The position numbers were made by a program, and so were the translations under genes. Shown in pieces: positions 42,326 to 51,505 of a DNA stretch of 64,000 nt; the first letter of the stretch is position 1, and each line of letters starts with the position of its first letter. The DNA is taken from assembly GCA_035362835.1 (NCBI GenBank), contig DAOSDY010000002.1, positions 124,001 through 188,000 of the forward strand, read 5' to 3'. Under the pieces are notes generated by a model that was given only the letters and a program-made list of their open reading frames with translations, did no database searches and had not been told where the DNA came from. The stretch comes from Melioribacteraceae bacterium (GTDB lineage: Bacteria > Bacteroidota > Ignavibacteria > Ignavibacteriales > Melioribacteraceae).

Positions 42326-44269
42326 ATGACGATTTCGGATCTCCAAAAAAGAATTGCCGAGGTTCTGGGAGTTTCAAGTTCCGAGAAAGAACTTGCATTC
42401 AATATCCTTATCCCCAAAATTGCTGATAATCTCGAAGCAGACCTCACGTTGAAAATTCCCCGCATCGGATTCTTTCAGCTGAAAGAGGGGGAGGATATAG
42501 ATAAAACTTCTCTTATCTTTACACCGTTTTCCGAAGATGTCTCTAAAAGTACAAGAACACTTTACCTCACTATCGATGTGCCAGGCAGATCGAAGAAAGA
42601 TCCCGATAGCGATGCGGATGTATTCAGTATTGGAGTCGGCAAACCGCTTATTCCTCTTTCAGATAAACTGAACCCTCAATCCGAATCCGAAACTTCTTAT
42701 ATTATTCTTAAAAGATCCATCGAGGAACGGGTTAACGAAATTATCACTGAGTCGGACAACCTTCCCAATTTCAATATCTGGGATGATTATTATGAATCGC
42801 TCGACTCAAATCAAAACGATTTTGACAGTCAGTCTAAATTAACTGAACTTACATCCGACCTCGAATTCAAGGAGGATATTATTGCCGAAGAGATTACCAA
42901 TAATCTCCTCGAACTGGATTCTCCGAAAGATGTGTCAACCTCTGATGAATTTGAAACCGCTCTTCCGGAACTTACTCCAAGCGATCTTCTTGAAGATTAT
43001 GATGTCCCCGGAATATTGAATGATATACCGGAAAAAGACTCAACCGGAGAAAATGAATTAAATGAAGATACCGGAATTTTAGAAATTGATAATTCATCTG
43101 TAGAAAATTCCACCTCTTCAGAAGATTTGCAGGAACTGATTAAAGACTATGAGGACGAGAAATCAGAAGATATTGAATTCAATAAACTGGAAAAAACAGA
43201 GACATCTAAAAATACAGATCCGGATATTCCTGAAGAAACACTGACTGATCAGGTCGATTCTATTATCCTGCCCGATGAAGATGAGGAAACTTTCCTTGGT
43301 CTAAAGAAAAAAGTTGTAGACAATATCGATTGGAACTGGGGAGATGAGTTGAAAGAGGAATTAGGACCCATTCACGATGATGATGAAAAACCTCTATTCG
43401 AATTTGATGATGATGATTCGTTTGAAGAAGATGATTCCCGCAAAGACCTTTTTAAGACTGCTAAACCGTCTTCAACCCGGTTATTCGATCAACTCGAAGA
43501 TTCTATAAAAAAAGAATTGGCAGAATCCGATAAGGAAACAGCGTATATTGAATATACTGCGCCGCCTCCGCGATATGAATTTGTTGAAGACAGAAACTTT
43601 CCTGAAACAAGTCCCGAACCGGATTCCTATCTGCCTGAAGCAACGCCGCCAACCCGTGAGTATGAAGAATATAACAAAGAGAAATATTTCAGCAGGAACT
43701 TCCTCCTTATTTTCGGGGCTTTCATTCTAATTGTTAGTCTTATCGTTTATATGCTATTACCCAACAGGAATCAGAATCAAACCGATCAGACTCTCCCCGT
43801 TTCTACACAGGATTCAATAGTTTCCGGACAGTTACAGGCGTCTCTGCCGGTTGATACAGCCACTTTTGTTGAGGATGAAATTAGTGATTTCCCGAGAGTT
43901 GCTTCATTACCGGTTATGGACAAGGATGCCAAATCCGGTGCTCCGACTCAAAAACCTGTTGTAACAAATCCTCCTGCACAATCTAACAGAACAAATTCAC
44001 AGGGAGATTTGTATAAATCACCAGTTAGCGAAACACGAATAGGAAGTTCTATTTACTACGACGGAACGAATTACAACGTTCAGGCTTCTTCCTGGAGGAA
44101 CAAAGAGAAAGCGGAACTGGAAGTAAAACGGTTAAGAAACCTCGGGCTTAATGCCTTTATTTTGGAAGCGTATCTCCCTCAAAAAGGAGGTACATGGTAT
44201 CGTGTCAGGATTGGGCAATTTAAGACGAAGGAAGAAGCTGAATCATTTGAATCACAGAAAAATTTTTGA
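42326..44269 (+). CDS. HU-like / acidic linker / TM / SPOR-domain protein
   Basis: A 647-residue protein. Residues ~1-75 look like an HU/IHF-type (HU-CCDC81-like) fold (ISDLQKRIAEVLGVSSSEKE, LKIPRIGFFQLKEGE). Residues ~90-455 are a very acidic, low-complexity linker. One transmembrane helix at about 457-478 (FLLIFGAFILIVSLIVYML). A ~90-residue periplasmic linker leads to a SPOR domain at the C-terminus (YYDGTNYNVQASSW to FKTKEEAESF), which binds denuded septal peptidoglycan. Such fusions occur in Bacteroidota. They may tie a DNA or protein contact in the cytoplasm to the division site; this is inference. Confidence 0.82.
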   Translation: MTISDLQKRIAEVLGVSSSEKELAFNILIPKIADNLEADLTLKIPRIGFFQLKEGEDIDKTSLIFTPFSEDVSKSTRTLYLTIDVPGRSKKDPDSDADVFSIGVGKPLIPLSDKLNPQSESETSYIILKRSIEERVNEIITESDNLPNFNIWDDYYESLDSNQNDFDSQSKLTELTSDLEFKEDIIAEEITNNLLELDSPKDVSTSDEFETALPELTPSDLLEDYDVPGILNDIPEKDSTGENELNEDTGILEIDNSSVENSTSSEDLQELIKDYEDEKSEDIEFNKLEKTETSKNTDPDIPEETLTDQVDSIILPDEDEETFLGLKKKVVDNIDWNWGDELKEELGPIHDDDEKPLFEFDDDDSFEEDDSRKDLFKTAKPSSTRLFDQLEDSIKKELAESDKETAYIEYTAPPPRYEFVEDRNFPETSPEPDSYLPEATPPTREYEEYNKEKYFSRNFLLIFGAFILIVSLIVYMLLPNRNQNQTDQTLPVSTQDSIVSGQLQASLPVDTATFVEDEISDFPRVASLPVMDKDAKSGAPTQKPVVTNPPAQSNRTNSQGDLYKSPVSETRIGSSIYYDGTNYNVQASSWRNKEKAELEVKRLRNLGLNAFILEAYLPQKGGTWYRVRIGQFKTKEEAESFESQKNF

Positions 44270-44290
44270 AATTAATTAAGAAGGGATTTT

Positions 44291-44944
44291 ATGGATCTAC
44301 TCTCAATATTTGTTAAAGGCGGCTTTTTAATGTATTTCATCCTGGCCAGTTCAATAGTCGCTGTTGCAATTGCTATTGAAAAATTTATTGTTCTTAAGAA
44401 AGCAAAAATTAATGTCCCTGCTTTCCTAATCAAATTGAGGGGATTAATTAAGAAAAAAGATCTTGAAGGTGCTATCAGTTATTGTATGCAGGAAAGGACC
44501 CCCGTTTCGAACATTGTGAAGAAAGGATTGAAAAAAATCAGGTTCGGGCATCAAAGAGTTGTCGAAGCTATTGAAAGCGCGGGACGGCAGGAAATCAGTA
44601 AACTTGAAAAGGGATTATCGATCCTTGCATCTGTTGCAGGCATTGCGCCGCTACTCGGATTCCTCGGTACAGTTACAGGTATGATCGGCGCTTTCATGAA
44701 AATTCAGGAACTACAGGGATCTGCCAATCCTGCCGACCTGGCAGGAGGTATCTGGGAAGCTCTTATTACAACTGCCTTCGGTCTTATAGTTGGTATTCCG
44801 GCTCTTGCACTCTACAACTATTTTGTAAGTAAAATAAATAAAATGGTTGTTGATATGGAAAGAATCTCGAACGACCTGATCGATATGCTCGATGATACAG
44901 CCAGAAATGTAACTAATGACGAAGACGACGAATACAATTTATAG
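44291..44944 (+). CDS. exbB: MotA/TolQ/ExbB proton-channel protein
   Basis: A 217-residue protein with three transmembrane helices in the ExbB/TolQ order: GFLMYFILASSIVAVAIAIE (about 12-31), LASVAGIAPLLGFLGTVTGM (113-132) and the long LITTAFGLIVGIPALALY (155-172). The TTAFGLxVGIPALA signature is unmistakable. It forms the proton channel with ExbD/TolR and drives TonB. It lacks nothing expected. It starts at ATG 21 bases after the SPOR gene and precedes exbD by 7 bases. Called ExbB rather than TolQ because a TonB gene follows. Confidence 0.95.
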   Translation: MDLLSIFVKGGFLMYFILASSIVAVAIAIEKFIVLKKAKINVPAFLIKLRGLIKKKDLEGAISYCMQERTPVSNIVKKGLKKIRFGHQRVVEAIESAGRQEISKLEKGLSILASVAGIAPLLGFLGTVTGMIGAFMKIQELQGSANPADLAGGIWEALITTAFGLIVGIPALALYNYFVSKINKMVVDMERISNDLIDMLDDTARNVTNDEDDEYNL

Positions 44945-44951
44945 GTGATTA

Positions 44952-45356
44952 ATGAAATTCGAAACATCAAATAAACCGTTAAGCATTTTTGCGTTCTCGT
45001 CCTTAACCGACATTGTTATGCTTCTGCTGATCTTTTTTCTTCTTACTTCTCAGTTTGTAATTCAGACCGGGGTAAAAGTTAAACTTCCGGGAGCTCAGAA
45101 TAATGAACAGGTTTCTCAGGGCCGCATGGTCGTTACTATCAGCTCTCAGAATCGTGTCTTTCTCGGTTCCGAAGAGATTGGTATTGATAAACTTGCAGGC
45201 CGGCTCGAAGAGTTGAAAAAAAACAGCCCCGAGAATAATCTGATTATCCGCGCGGATAAAACCGTTCAGATCGACCTGATTATAAGGGTTCTCGATGCTG
45301 CAAAGGGAATAGGGATTGATAAATTTACAATAGAAACAGAAAAGATCAGTTACTGA
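44952..45356 (+). CDS. exbD: ExbD/TolR biopolymer transport protein
   Basis: A 134-residue protein: an N-terminal cytoplasmic stretch, one helix (about 17-38) starting SLTDIVMLLLIFFLLTSQF with the proton-carrying aspartate (Asp19), and a periplasmic domain ending with RADKTVQIDLIIRVLDAAKG. Complete by length. It pairs with ExbB to use the proton gradient. It overlaps TonB by one base (TGATG). No unusual residue at the proton site. Confidence 0.95.
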   Translation: MKFETSNKPLSIFAFSSLTDIVMLLLIFFLLTSQFVIQTGVKVKLPGAQNNEQVSQGRMVVTISSQNRVFLGSEEIGIDKLAGRLEELKKNSPENNLIIRADKTVQIDLIIRVLDAAKGIGIDKFTIETEKISY

Positions 45357-46045
45357 TGACAGAGAACAACGTCAGAAATAAATCCTTTGTATACTCAATC
45401 GCGCTCCATGTAGTTTTTATTATTCTTTTTGCCTTCATCAATTTTTCGGTCGGTATGGAGGAAGAGGAATATGTTACTATTGGGTTCGGCAGCGGATTAA
45501 GTATGGGCAGTGCCGGACCGGTTGGGCAGGATCCTGTTACTGAAAAAAATCAACCTCAACCCGAAAAGCAAAAACCGAAATTGGAAGAACAGAAAAAAGT
45601 TGATCTCCCCAAATCCTCAACTACTGATAAAGAAAATCTTATTACTGAAACGGATAAGAAAAAAGAGAAGGACAATATCAGCGACGAAAAAGTAAAGCCT
45701 CTTTCACAGGATGATTCAAAAACGAAAGGAACCGAACAGGTTGGAGAGGGTGAAGGCGGATTCGGATTTGAAATCGATTTCGGCGGGAAAGGAATGCGTA
45801 AAATCTACAGCTACAATCTGCCCGAATACCCTGAAGGTGTATCGAAGGAGATTGATGTGCGTCTCAGGTTTACAATTATGCCCGATGGTACAGTAGGAAA
45901 AATATTCCCTCTTATAAAAGCCGATGCCCGTTTGGAACTGGCTGCAATTAATTCATTGAGACAATGGAGATTTGAACCTCTTCCGCAGAATGCGAAACAG
46001 ATAGACCAGACTGTGATTATTACTTTTCCGTACCGGCTTCAGTAG
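45356..46045 (+). CDS. TonB family energy transducer
   Basis: A 229-residue protein with one N-terminal helix (about 11-28), a long basic/acidic linker (KNQPQPEKQKPKLEEQKKV and on) and a C-terminal TonB-type domain: LPEYPEGVSKEIDVRLRFTI, MPDGTVGKIFPLIKADARLE, AAINSLRQWRFEPL. The linker spans the periplasm. The domain ends QTVIITFPYRLQ with the stop at 46045. Its last 26 bases overlap the converging 99-residue membrane-protein gene. It completes the TPR / barrel / SPOR / ExbBD / TonB operon, so a dedicated rather than shared TonB is likely. Confidence 0.92.
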   Translation: MTENNVRNKSFVYSIALHVVFIILFAFINFSVGMEEEEYVTIGFGSGLSMGSAGPVGQDPVTEKNQPQPEKQKPKLEEQKKVDLPKSSTTDKENLITETDKKKEKDNISDEKVKPLSQDDSKTKGTEQVGEGEGGFGFEIDFGGKGMRKIYSYNLPEYPEGVSKEIDVRLRFTIMPDGTVGKIFPLIKADARLELAAINSLRQWRFEPLPQNAKQIDQTVIITFPYRLQ

Positions 46046-46319
46046 GTTTTTCTTCCCTGTAGTAAAATTTGTAAAAGAAATACTCAACTATTGAAAGAAG
46101 TGTAAGCGAGATTGTGTCTGCATTGAACTGAATCCCTAAACCCTTGCTTTCGAAGAAAATTTTTACCACCGAGGTCGATATCGACCACCCGACAGTAAAA
46201 AGAATAATAATCAATGCCAGATTTATGAAAGCAGTGGAGAGTGAATCATCCTGCCATTTTTTTGTGAAGATGTAAAGCATAAACATCAGATGTCCGAAAA
46301 ATATTAATGCCGAAATCAT
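46020..46319 (-). CDS. Small membrane protein, unknown function
   Basis: A 99-residue protein with about three hydrophobic helices and a polar, acidic/basic C-terminal tail. The start is ATG. It overlaps the end of tonB by 26 bases on the other strand and lies two bases after the stop of the next upstream gene (46322), so it ends a minus-strand unit with the two genes upstream. No family recognised. Confidence 0.6.
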   Translation of the reverse strand: MISALIFFGHLMFMLYIFTKKWQDDSLSTAFINLALIIILFTVGWSISTSVVKIFFESKGLGIQFNADTISLTLLSIVEYFFYKFYYREEKPTEAGTEK

Positions 46320-46321
46320 AA

Positions 46322-46834
46322 TTACATTTTGTCCCGGTTGTTTAGTCTCTGATTGATTACCTGAGCTCCTACAAGTCCGCCGATTGTACCTACAATCGAA
46401 TTAACTACCGCATTATTAATTATCATCGATAGAGCATAAACTGGTGAAAAACCGTATTGTATGATGTCGTTTCTTACGCCTTCGAATAATGAGATTACCT
46501 CCGCTTGCAGTGCTTCAGAAAGTGGAAAATTGTTTATCATTCTTTGAAGTTCAGGCATCATCGTAACTATATCATTGTTCTTTGTAACAAGGGTTATCAT
46601 AAGGTCGAATACTGTTCCGAATAATGCCGCATATAAACCGGTAAATAATCCGAACATCGCCCCTTTCTTAGCGGAAATTTTCTCCATAGAAGGATTAGCT
46701 CTTTTGTCCAGTATTAATGCAATAAATGAGGCTACAGGTACTATGAGACAGCAGACAAAACTTTTTGCTACCGGCACAACATGGAGAACACCCGATCCGA
46801 ATCCTGCCACAAATGAGGAAATATATTTTTTCAA
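46322..46834 (-). CDS. DUF4199-like membrane protein
   Basis: About 170 residues with three or four helices, a glycine-rich first helix (FVAGFGSGVLHVVPVAKSF) and the pattern KKGAMFGLFTGLYAALFGTV then MMPELQRMINNFPLSEALQ, which resembles DUF4199-type proteins. Function unknown. The start is set to TTG at 46834, five bases after the upstream stop and after an AGGTAAAGAG ribosome site; an in-frame TTG at 46885 would overlap the upstream gene by 46 bases. It belongs to one unit with the DUF2085 gene upstream. Confidence 0.65.
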   Translation of the reverse strand: MKKYISSFVAGFGSGVLHVVPVAKSFVCCLIVPVASFIALILDKRANPSMEKISAKKGAMFGLFTGLYAALFGTVFDLMITLVTKNNDIVTMMPELQRMINNFPLSEALQAEVISLFEGVRNDIIQYGFSPVYALSMIINNAVVNSIVGTIGGLVGAQVINQRLNNRDKM

Positions 46835-46839
46835 TCTCT

Positions 46840-47295
46840 TTACCTGAACTTTAGTTCCGAAATTAATTTTTCTAAACCCTCGCAAAGATATAAAAATAGA
46901 ATTGAACCGGAAAGGAAACCTGTTGTAAATGCAGTCGTTCTGGAATAGTTGTATAATCCGGCCATCACCATTGAAACATCAAGCAGCATTGGAGCCATAA
47001 AAATAAACAGGAGTTTTAAATTCGATTTCAATTTCCATTTGTAAAAAAGAAAAATTGTTGAGAGAATTAATAGTCCGGAATAGATCCCGGTACAACGTGC
47101 ACAAACAAGACTGGTACCCGATCCTGTGTCAATCAGTTTCTGAGGGTCCTGGTGACAGACAAGTGAATATGCCTGGTGTACAAACGGATATCCGTAAATA
47201 AGCTGATTGAAATGACCTATAAAGGATTCATAAAAAATTCCTGCAGTCCAGATTAAGATTGCTGCATATAATATGATCCGGTATCGAAGCGCCAA
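46840..47295 (-). CDS. DUF2085 family membrane protein
   Basis: A 151-residue membrane protein with the DUF2085 signature: CHQDPQKL near the second helix and LVCARCTGIYSGLLIL after it, the CHQxPxRS...CaRCtGiY pattern. Three or four helices in all. Cys-rich spots suggest a metal or redox site, but no function is known. It starts at ATG six bases after the stop of the beta-propeller gene (47302) and leads the unit of small membrane proteins downstream. Confidence 0.85.
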   Translation of the reverse strand: MALRYRIILYAAILIWTAGIFYESFIGHFNQLIYGYPFVHQAYSLVCHQDPQKLIDTGSGTSLVCARCTGIYSGLLILSTIFLFYKWKLKSNLKLLFIFMAPMLLDVSMVMAGLYNYSRTTAFTTGFLSGSILFLYLCEGLEKLISELKFR

Positions 47296-47301
47296 TTATT
47301 T

Positions 47302-48147
47302 TTATTCCGGAGTTTTATAGATCTGAATTCTGTTCTCTGTTAGAACATATAGTCTGCCGTTATAAATAGATGCATCGATTGCCTTTTCTTCTAATGGTAA
47401 CGTAAAGTGTTTTATTTCATTCATGTTGTTATTCTCACCGTCATTAAATATTCCAATAAATCCATCGCCGGTAAGAATAAGTGAATTAGAGGAAAAATTT
47501 AAATTAGTAATTTTTTTAATCTGCTTTGTCTTACGGATCAAATTACCGAACTGATCAAAGATTACAAGGTCATCCGAATCAATCAGAAATATCTGGTTCG
47601 CATTATTGATCGTAAATACTGATGGCTTATTTAGAATAAACGAACCCGACTCGAATCCGCCGATCTCTGTAATAAATTCTCCTCTGAAATTAAATTTCAG
47701 AATTCTTGAGTTATCGGTATCCAGAACGAAAAGATCCCCCTGCGAGTTTACACCGACTGCCCCGGGATATCTGAATTGAAATCTTTCGTTCCTTTTCTTT
47801 GAAGAAATCTCGGATAGGTAATTCAGATCCTTATCAAATATCTGTATCCTGTCGTTATTTCGGTCGGCTGCATAAACATTTAATGTATTGGCAAAAATGT
47901 CCGAAGGATTGTCGAATGATGAAGCGGACCATCCGTAACCACCGATGCTTTTAAGTATATTTCCTAAAGTGTCGAGCTTAAAGATTTCATTAGTTCGCGA
48001 GTCCGATACAAATATAAATCCACTCTGGTTAATCGATATTGAAGATGCGGATTGGAATGAACCGATCTCTCCTGAATAGATGAGTTCCTGGGATTTTACC
48101 GGTAAAGGTGCAATTATAAGTAATATTAACAGGTAGATTTTATACAT
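47302..48147 (-). CDS. Secreted six-bladed beta-propeller (NHL-like)
   Basis: A 281-residue protein with a signal peptide (to VKSQE, about 18) and five or six NHL-like blades: SGFIFVSDSRTNEIFKLDT, LNVYAADRNNDRIQIFDKD, GDLFVLDTDNSRILKFNFRG, IFLIDSDDLVIFDQFGN. Each blade has the D-x-x-N-x-R-I-x-x-F consensus. It has no sorting domain, so it is likely periplasmic. Role unknown; NHL propellers bind proteins or ligands. It stands upstream of, and six bases from, the DUF2085 gene. Its own promoter lies in 48148-48289, shared with the lipoprotein gene on the other strand. Confidence 0.83.
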   Translation of the reverse strand: MYKIYLLILLIIAPLPVKSQELIYSGEIGSFQSASSISINQSGFIFVSDSRTNEIFKLDTLGNILKSIGGYGWSASSFDNPSDIFANTLNVYAADRNNDRIQIFDKDLNYLSEISSKKRNERFQFRYPGAVGVNSQGDLFVLDTDNSRILKFNFRGEFITEIGGFESGSFILNKPSVFTINNANQIFLIDSDDLVIFDQFGNLIRKTKQIKKITNLNFSSNSLILTGDGFIGIFNDGENNNMNEIKHFTLPLEEKAIDASIYNGRLYVLTENRIQIYKTPE

Positions 48148-48289
48148 ACTTACCTAAAGCTGAATATTATGCCGAAAATCATAATTAATTATTTAGGCAC
48201 ACTTTCTGTAATATTTTACTTAATTAAAATAACTGAATTTATTAAATTTACCCAGGACGAAAGTCCTAAAAAACTTGATCGAGGAAAAA

Positions 48290-51200
48290 ATGCGTAGAAA
48301 AACAGCTTTTCTATTAGCAAGTCTGCTCTTAATCTCATCCTGTAAACTGATTGAGGATGAATCAAACGGTATTACCGATCCTGAAGAAAGCAGTACCAGC
48401 TCGGTTAAAGTCCTTCTGCCAAACGGAGGCGAAACTTTGATGGAAGGTTCCTCCTATGATATTAAATGGACTGCAACAACTAATTCAAAAATCAGAATTC
48501 AATCAACAATTGATAACGGGGCTACCTGGTCCCTTGTTGCAGATAGCTTATCAAACACAGGAACATTCTCCTGGTTTCCAATTCCCAACTCGATTTCGAG
48601 TCAGTGCAAAATCAGGGTTACAACTGTCGATGGCTCTGCCTCCGATATGAGCGACGCGATTTTCAGTATTATTAAAAATAGTAATGAGAGTTTGAGAATT
48701 ACTTCCCCTGTCGGAAATGAAGAGTGGGAAGCCGGTTCATCAAAACAGATAAAGTGGTTCAGCTCAGGTATCGACTCTGTTCGTCTTGAATACACTACTA
48801 ATAACGGTAATACATGGAATCTTATAACAGTTGATAAAAGAAATACCGGCATCTATTTCTGGGAGCCTGTCCCGAATACTCCGTCTACGCTTGCAAAAAT
48901 CAGGATCAAAGATGCAAAAGACGGAACTCCGTTTACCGAAAGCCCTAGTACGTTTAATATTATGCCTGAACCGTTGATCACTGTGAAATTCCCTAACGGA
49001 GGTGAAAATATTGATATCGGATCTTCCATGAGAATTGAATGGATATCCGAGAATATTCAGAATGTATCAATCTCCTATACAACCAATAACGGATTTAACT
49101 GGAATGTAATTACAAACTCTACCCCGAGTAACGGATTTTATGTATGGACTCCGGTACCCAATATTAATTCGCAACTATGTAAAATTAGAATCGCCGATGC
49201 TCTAGACAGCGAGCCAAAGGATTTATCGGACAATACATTTTCGATTAGTGAAATTGAGAGTAAAACGATAACAATAAAATCGCCTAACGGCGGCGAAAGC
49301 TGGGAGGCTGGAACCGCTGAGCAGATTACATGGTTCAGCAGTACCGGTATCGATTCTGTCTACCTTGAATACACCACCGATAACGGAAACAGGTGGAATT
49401 TTATTGGTAAGGATACAAAAAACACGGGTATTTACTTCTGGGAACCGATACCTAATACACCTTCAACATTAGCTAAAGTGAGAATCAGGGAAGCTAAAGA
49501 CGGATTAATTGTTGATGAAAGCAACACAACTTTCAATATTCTTCCAGAACCGGTTATCCGGGTTCTTGTTCCAAACGGAGGAGAATCCTGGCTGGCGAAT
49601 ACTTCACAGAGAATTGAATGGATCTCGGAGAACATTGAAAACGTTAGAATTGCTTACACAACTAACAACGGGGCCAACTGGACAACTATAGTTGAATCAA
49701 CTCCCAGCATTGGATTTTACAACTGGGTTCAGATTCCTAACGTCAATTCTCAGAACTGCAAGATCAGGATCTATGATGCTCTTGACGGCGAACCGAACGA
49801 TGTCTCTAACGGTGTGTTCAGAATTACTAACCAGATTGTAAAATCTATTCAGGTACTTAGTCCTAACGGTGGGGAAGAATGGGAAGCCGGCAGCAAACAG
49901 AATATTACTTGGAGTGCTACCGCCGTTAACAAAGTAAAGATTGAATTGACAATCGATAAGGGATTAACCTGGACTACTCTTGTAGACAGTATTGCAGGGG
50001 GCGCTTATGAATGGAGTCTCAATGAGAACCTGAATTCCACTCAGTGCCAGATTCGAATAAGCGATTCAAGGGATCCGGCAATCTCTGATGTAAGCGACGC
50101 TGCATTTAATATTATTCCGAGAAAATATATCTACGTTAACGAACCGCGCGGCCCGCGGGTATTCAAGGATAGCGATCTTATTGAAATTGCATGGGAATCT
50201 TCGGGAATAAAAAATGTCGGCATCAAATACACATGGAATAACGGAGTAGCCATTTACCCGGATGTACCCGCATTTACAACTCTTGTCGACAAAATGGCCA
50301 ACCAGGGAAGATATATGACGAGCTTTACGATTCCTTCCGATAAATATTATGTTGTAGTTTATAATGCTGATGATGGAAGTAACGGATCGCCGAGTGCAAG
50401 AAGTATTGGAAACTTTACAATTGAAAAAACAGAGCCCGCCTCTATCTCAATTCTCAGTCCTGTAGAAGGTGACGAATGGTTAACAAGCGATCCACAGAAG
50501 AAATTCTCATATGAAATTAAATGGCGGAGTTATCTAGTAGACTCGGTTAAGATTGAGTATTCATTAAACGGAGGTGCTTCCTGGAATACTATAATTGCAG
50601 CACACCCGAGCAACGGATTATATAATTGGATTATGCCGGAAAATGTTGAATTCAGATCTGATAATGCTTTAGTTCGTATCAGCAGCACAGTAAATCCATC
50701 TGTCTTTGCTCAAACTGCAGGTCATTTCAGTATTCATCCTCAGAATAAACTATTGAGATGGTCGTTCCCACTGGGTGGTGAATATATTGCATGGCGTCAG
50801 ACATCACCTACTACAGTAGACATAGATACATTAATCACCTGGCATTCTGCCGGAATTTATAATGTAGACATTGAATATACCGATGATAACGGATTAACAT
50901 GGTTTAACATTGTTCAGAATTACAGATCAACCGGAGCCTACAATTGGGTTATTCCGGCGGTACAGCCCTCAACACTTGCGAGGTTGAGAATTATAGATGT
51001 AAGCGCGGATGCAGGAGCTTCTCCAATGACGGATTTGACTTCTCAGGTATTTAATCTTCAGATATTGAAAGCCGGGGCAGTCATACTGATTGATGAAAAA
51101 TCACCGATTTCAAAACCGGGAACAATAAGGGAAATAAAATGGGCAGCTGCAAATGATATTAGTTCTGTCTCCCTGGAGTATTCGATTGATGGCGGTATGA

Positions 51201-51355
51201 AATGGACCACTATAGAAAGTAATATCTCCTCAATACCCGGGGTTGTAAATACTTATCGCTGGAAAGTACCGGAAAATAATTCAAAAAATGTTTTTATTAG
51301 AATTTTGAGTGGAATTAAATCAGTAAAATCAACTAAATTTAGGATAGAAAAATAA
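48290..51355 (+). CDS. Lipoprotein with ten Ig-like (Ser-Thr-rich GPI-anchor family type) repeats
   Basis: A 1021-residue protein. The signal peptide ends LISSC (lipobox), so it is lipid-anchored. It then has ten ~95-residue units with a shared plan: SPNGGExWEAG, IxWxS, VxxEYTTxxGxxW, NTGxYxWxPxPN, ckIRIxDA, ending xFxI. Units 2 and 4, and 3 and 5, are closer to each other than to the rest (for example NTGIYFWEPVPNTPSTLAK in 2 and NTGIYFWEPIPNTPSTLAK in 4). That points to duplication of a two-unit block. No sorting domain. ATG at 48290 follows GAGGAAAAA. Likely a surface adhesin or stalk. Confidence 0.88.
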   Translation: MRRKTAFLLASLLLISSCKLIEDESNGITDPEESSTSSVKVLLPNGGETLMEGSSYDIKWTATTNSKIRIQSTIDNGATWSLVADSLSNTGTFSWFPIPNSISSQCKIRVTTVDGSASDMSDAIFSIIKNSNESLRITSPVGNEEWEAGSSKQIKWFSSGIDSVRLEYTTNNGNTWNLITVDKRNTGIYFWEPVPNTPSTLAKIRIKDAKDGTPFTESPSTFNIMPEPLITVKFPNGGENIDIGSSMRIEWISENIQNVSISYTTNNGFNWNVITNSTPSNGFYVWTPVPNINSQLCKIRIADALDSEPKDLSDNTFSISEIESKTITIKSPNGGESWEAGTAEQITWFSSTGIDSVYLEYTTDNGNRWNFIGKDTKNTGIYFWEPIPNTPSTLAKVRIREAKDGLIVDESNTTFNILPEPVIRVLVPNGGESWLANTSQRIEWISENIENVRIAYTTNNGANWTTIVESTPSIGFYNWVQIPNVNSQNCKIRIYDALDGEPNDVSNGVFRITNQIVKSIQVLSPNGGEEWEAGSKQNITWSATAVNKVKIELTIDKGLTWTTLVDSIAGGAYEWSLNENLNSTQCQIRISDSRDPAISDVSDAAFNIIPRKYIYVNEPRGPRVFKDSDLIEIAWESSGIKNVGIKYTWNNGVAIYPDVPAFTTLVDKMANQGRYMTSFTIPSDKYYVVVYNADDGSNGSPSARSIGNFTIEKTEPASISILSPVEGDEWLTSDPQKKFSYEIKWRSYLVDSVKIEYSLNGGASWNTIIAAHPSNGLYNWIMPENVEFRSDNALVRISSTVNPSVFAQTAGHFSIHPQNKLLRWSFPLGGEYIAWRQTSPTTVDIDTLITWHSAGIYNVDIEYTDDNGLTWFNIVQNYRSTGAYNWVIPAVQPSTLARLRIIDVSADAGASPMTDLTSQVFNLQILKAGAVILIDEKSPISKPGTIREIKWAAANDISSVSLEYSIDGGMKWTTIESNISSIPGVVNTYRWKVPENNSKNVFIRILSGIKSVKSTKFRIEK

Positions 51356-51362
51356 AAGTCTT

Positions 51363-51435
51363 TGCCCCGTGGTGTAATTGGCAACACGTCTGACTCTGGA
51401 TCAGAAAAGTCTAGGTTCGAGCCCTAGCGGGGCAG
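51363..51435 (+). tRNA. tRNA-Gln (anticodon CTG)
   Basis: A 73-base cloverleaf: acceptor TGCCCCG / CGGGGCA, anticodon stem TCTGA/TCAGA with loop CTCTGGA (anticodon CTG), T-arm CTAGG TTCGAGC CCTAG, discriminator G. U1-A72 is typical for tRNA-Gln. Reads CAG. Followed by a terminator at 51443. Confidence 0.95.
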
Positions 51436-51442
51436 CTCAAGT

Positions 51443-51467
51443 GCCGGTCATCTCGATCGGCTTTTTT
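51443..51467 (+). terminator. Rho-independent terminator after tRNA-Gln
   Basis: GCCGGT-CATCTCG-ATCGGC (one G-T pair) followed by TTTTTT. Confidence 0.85.
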
Positions 51468-51505
51468 ATTCCTTCAGTTTTGCTATAACAAATTAAAGGT
51501 CTGTT

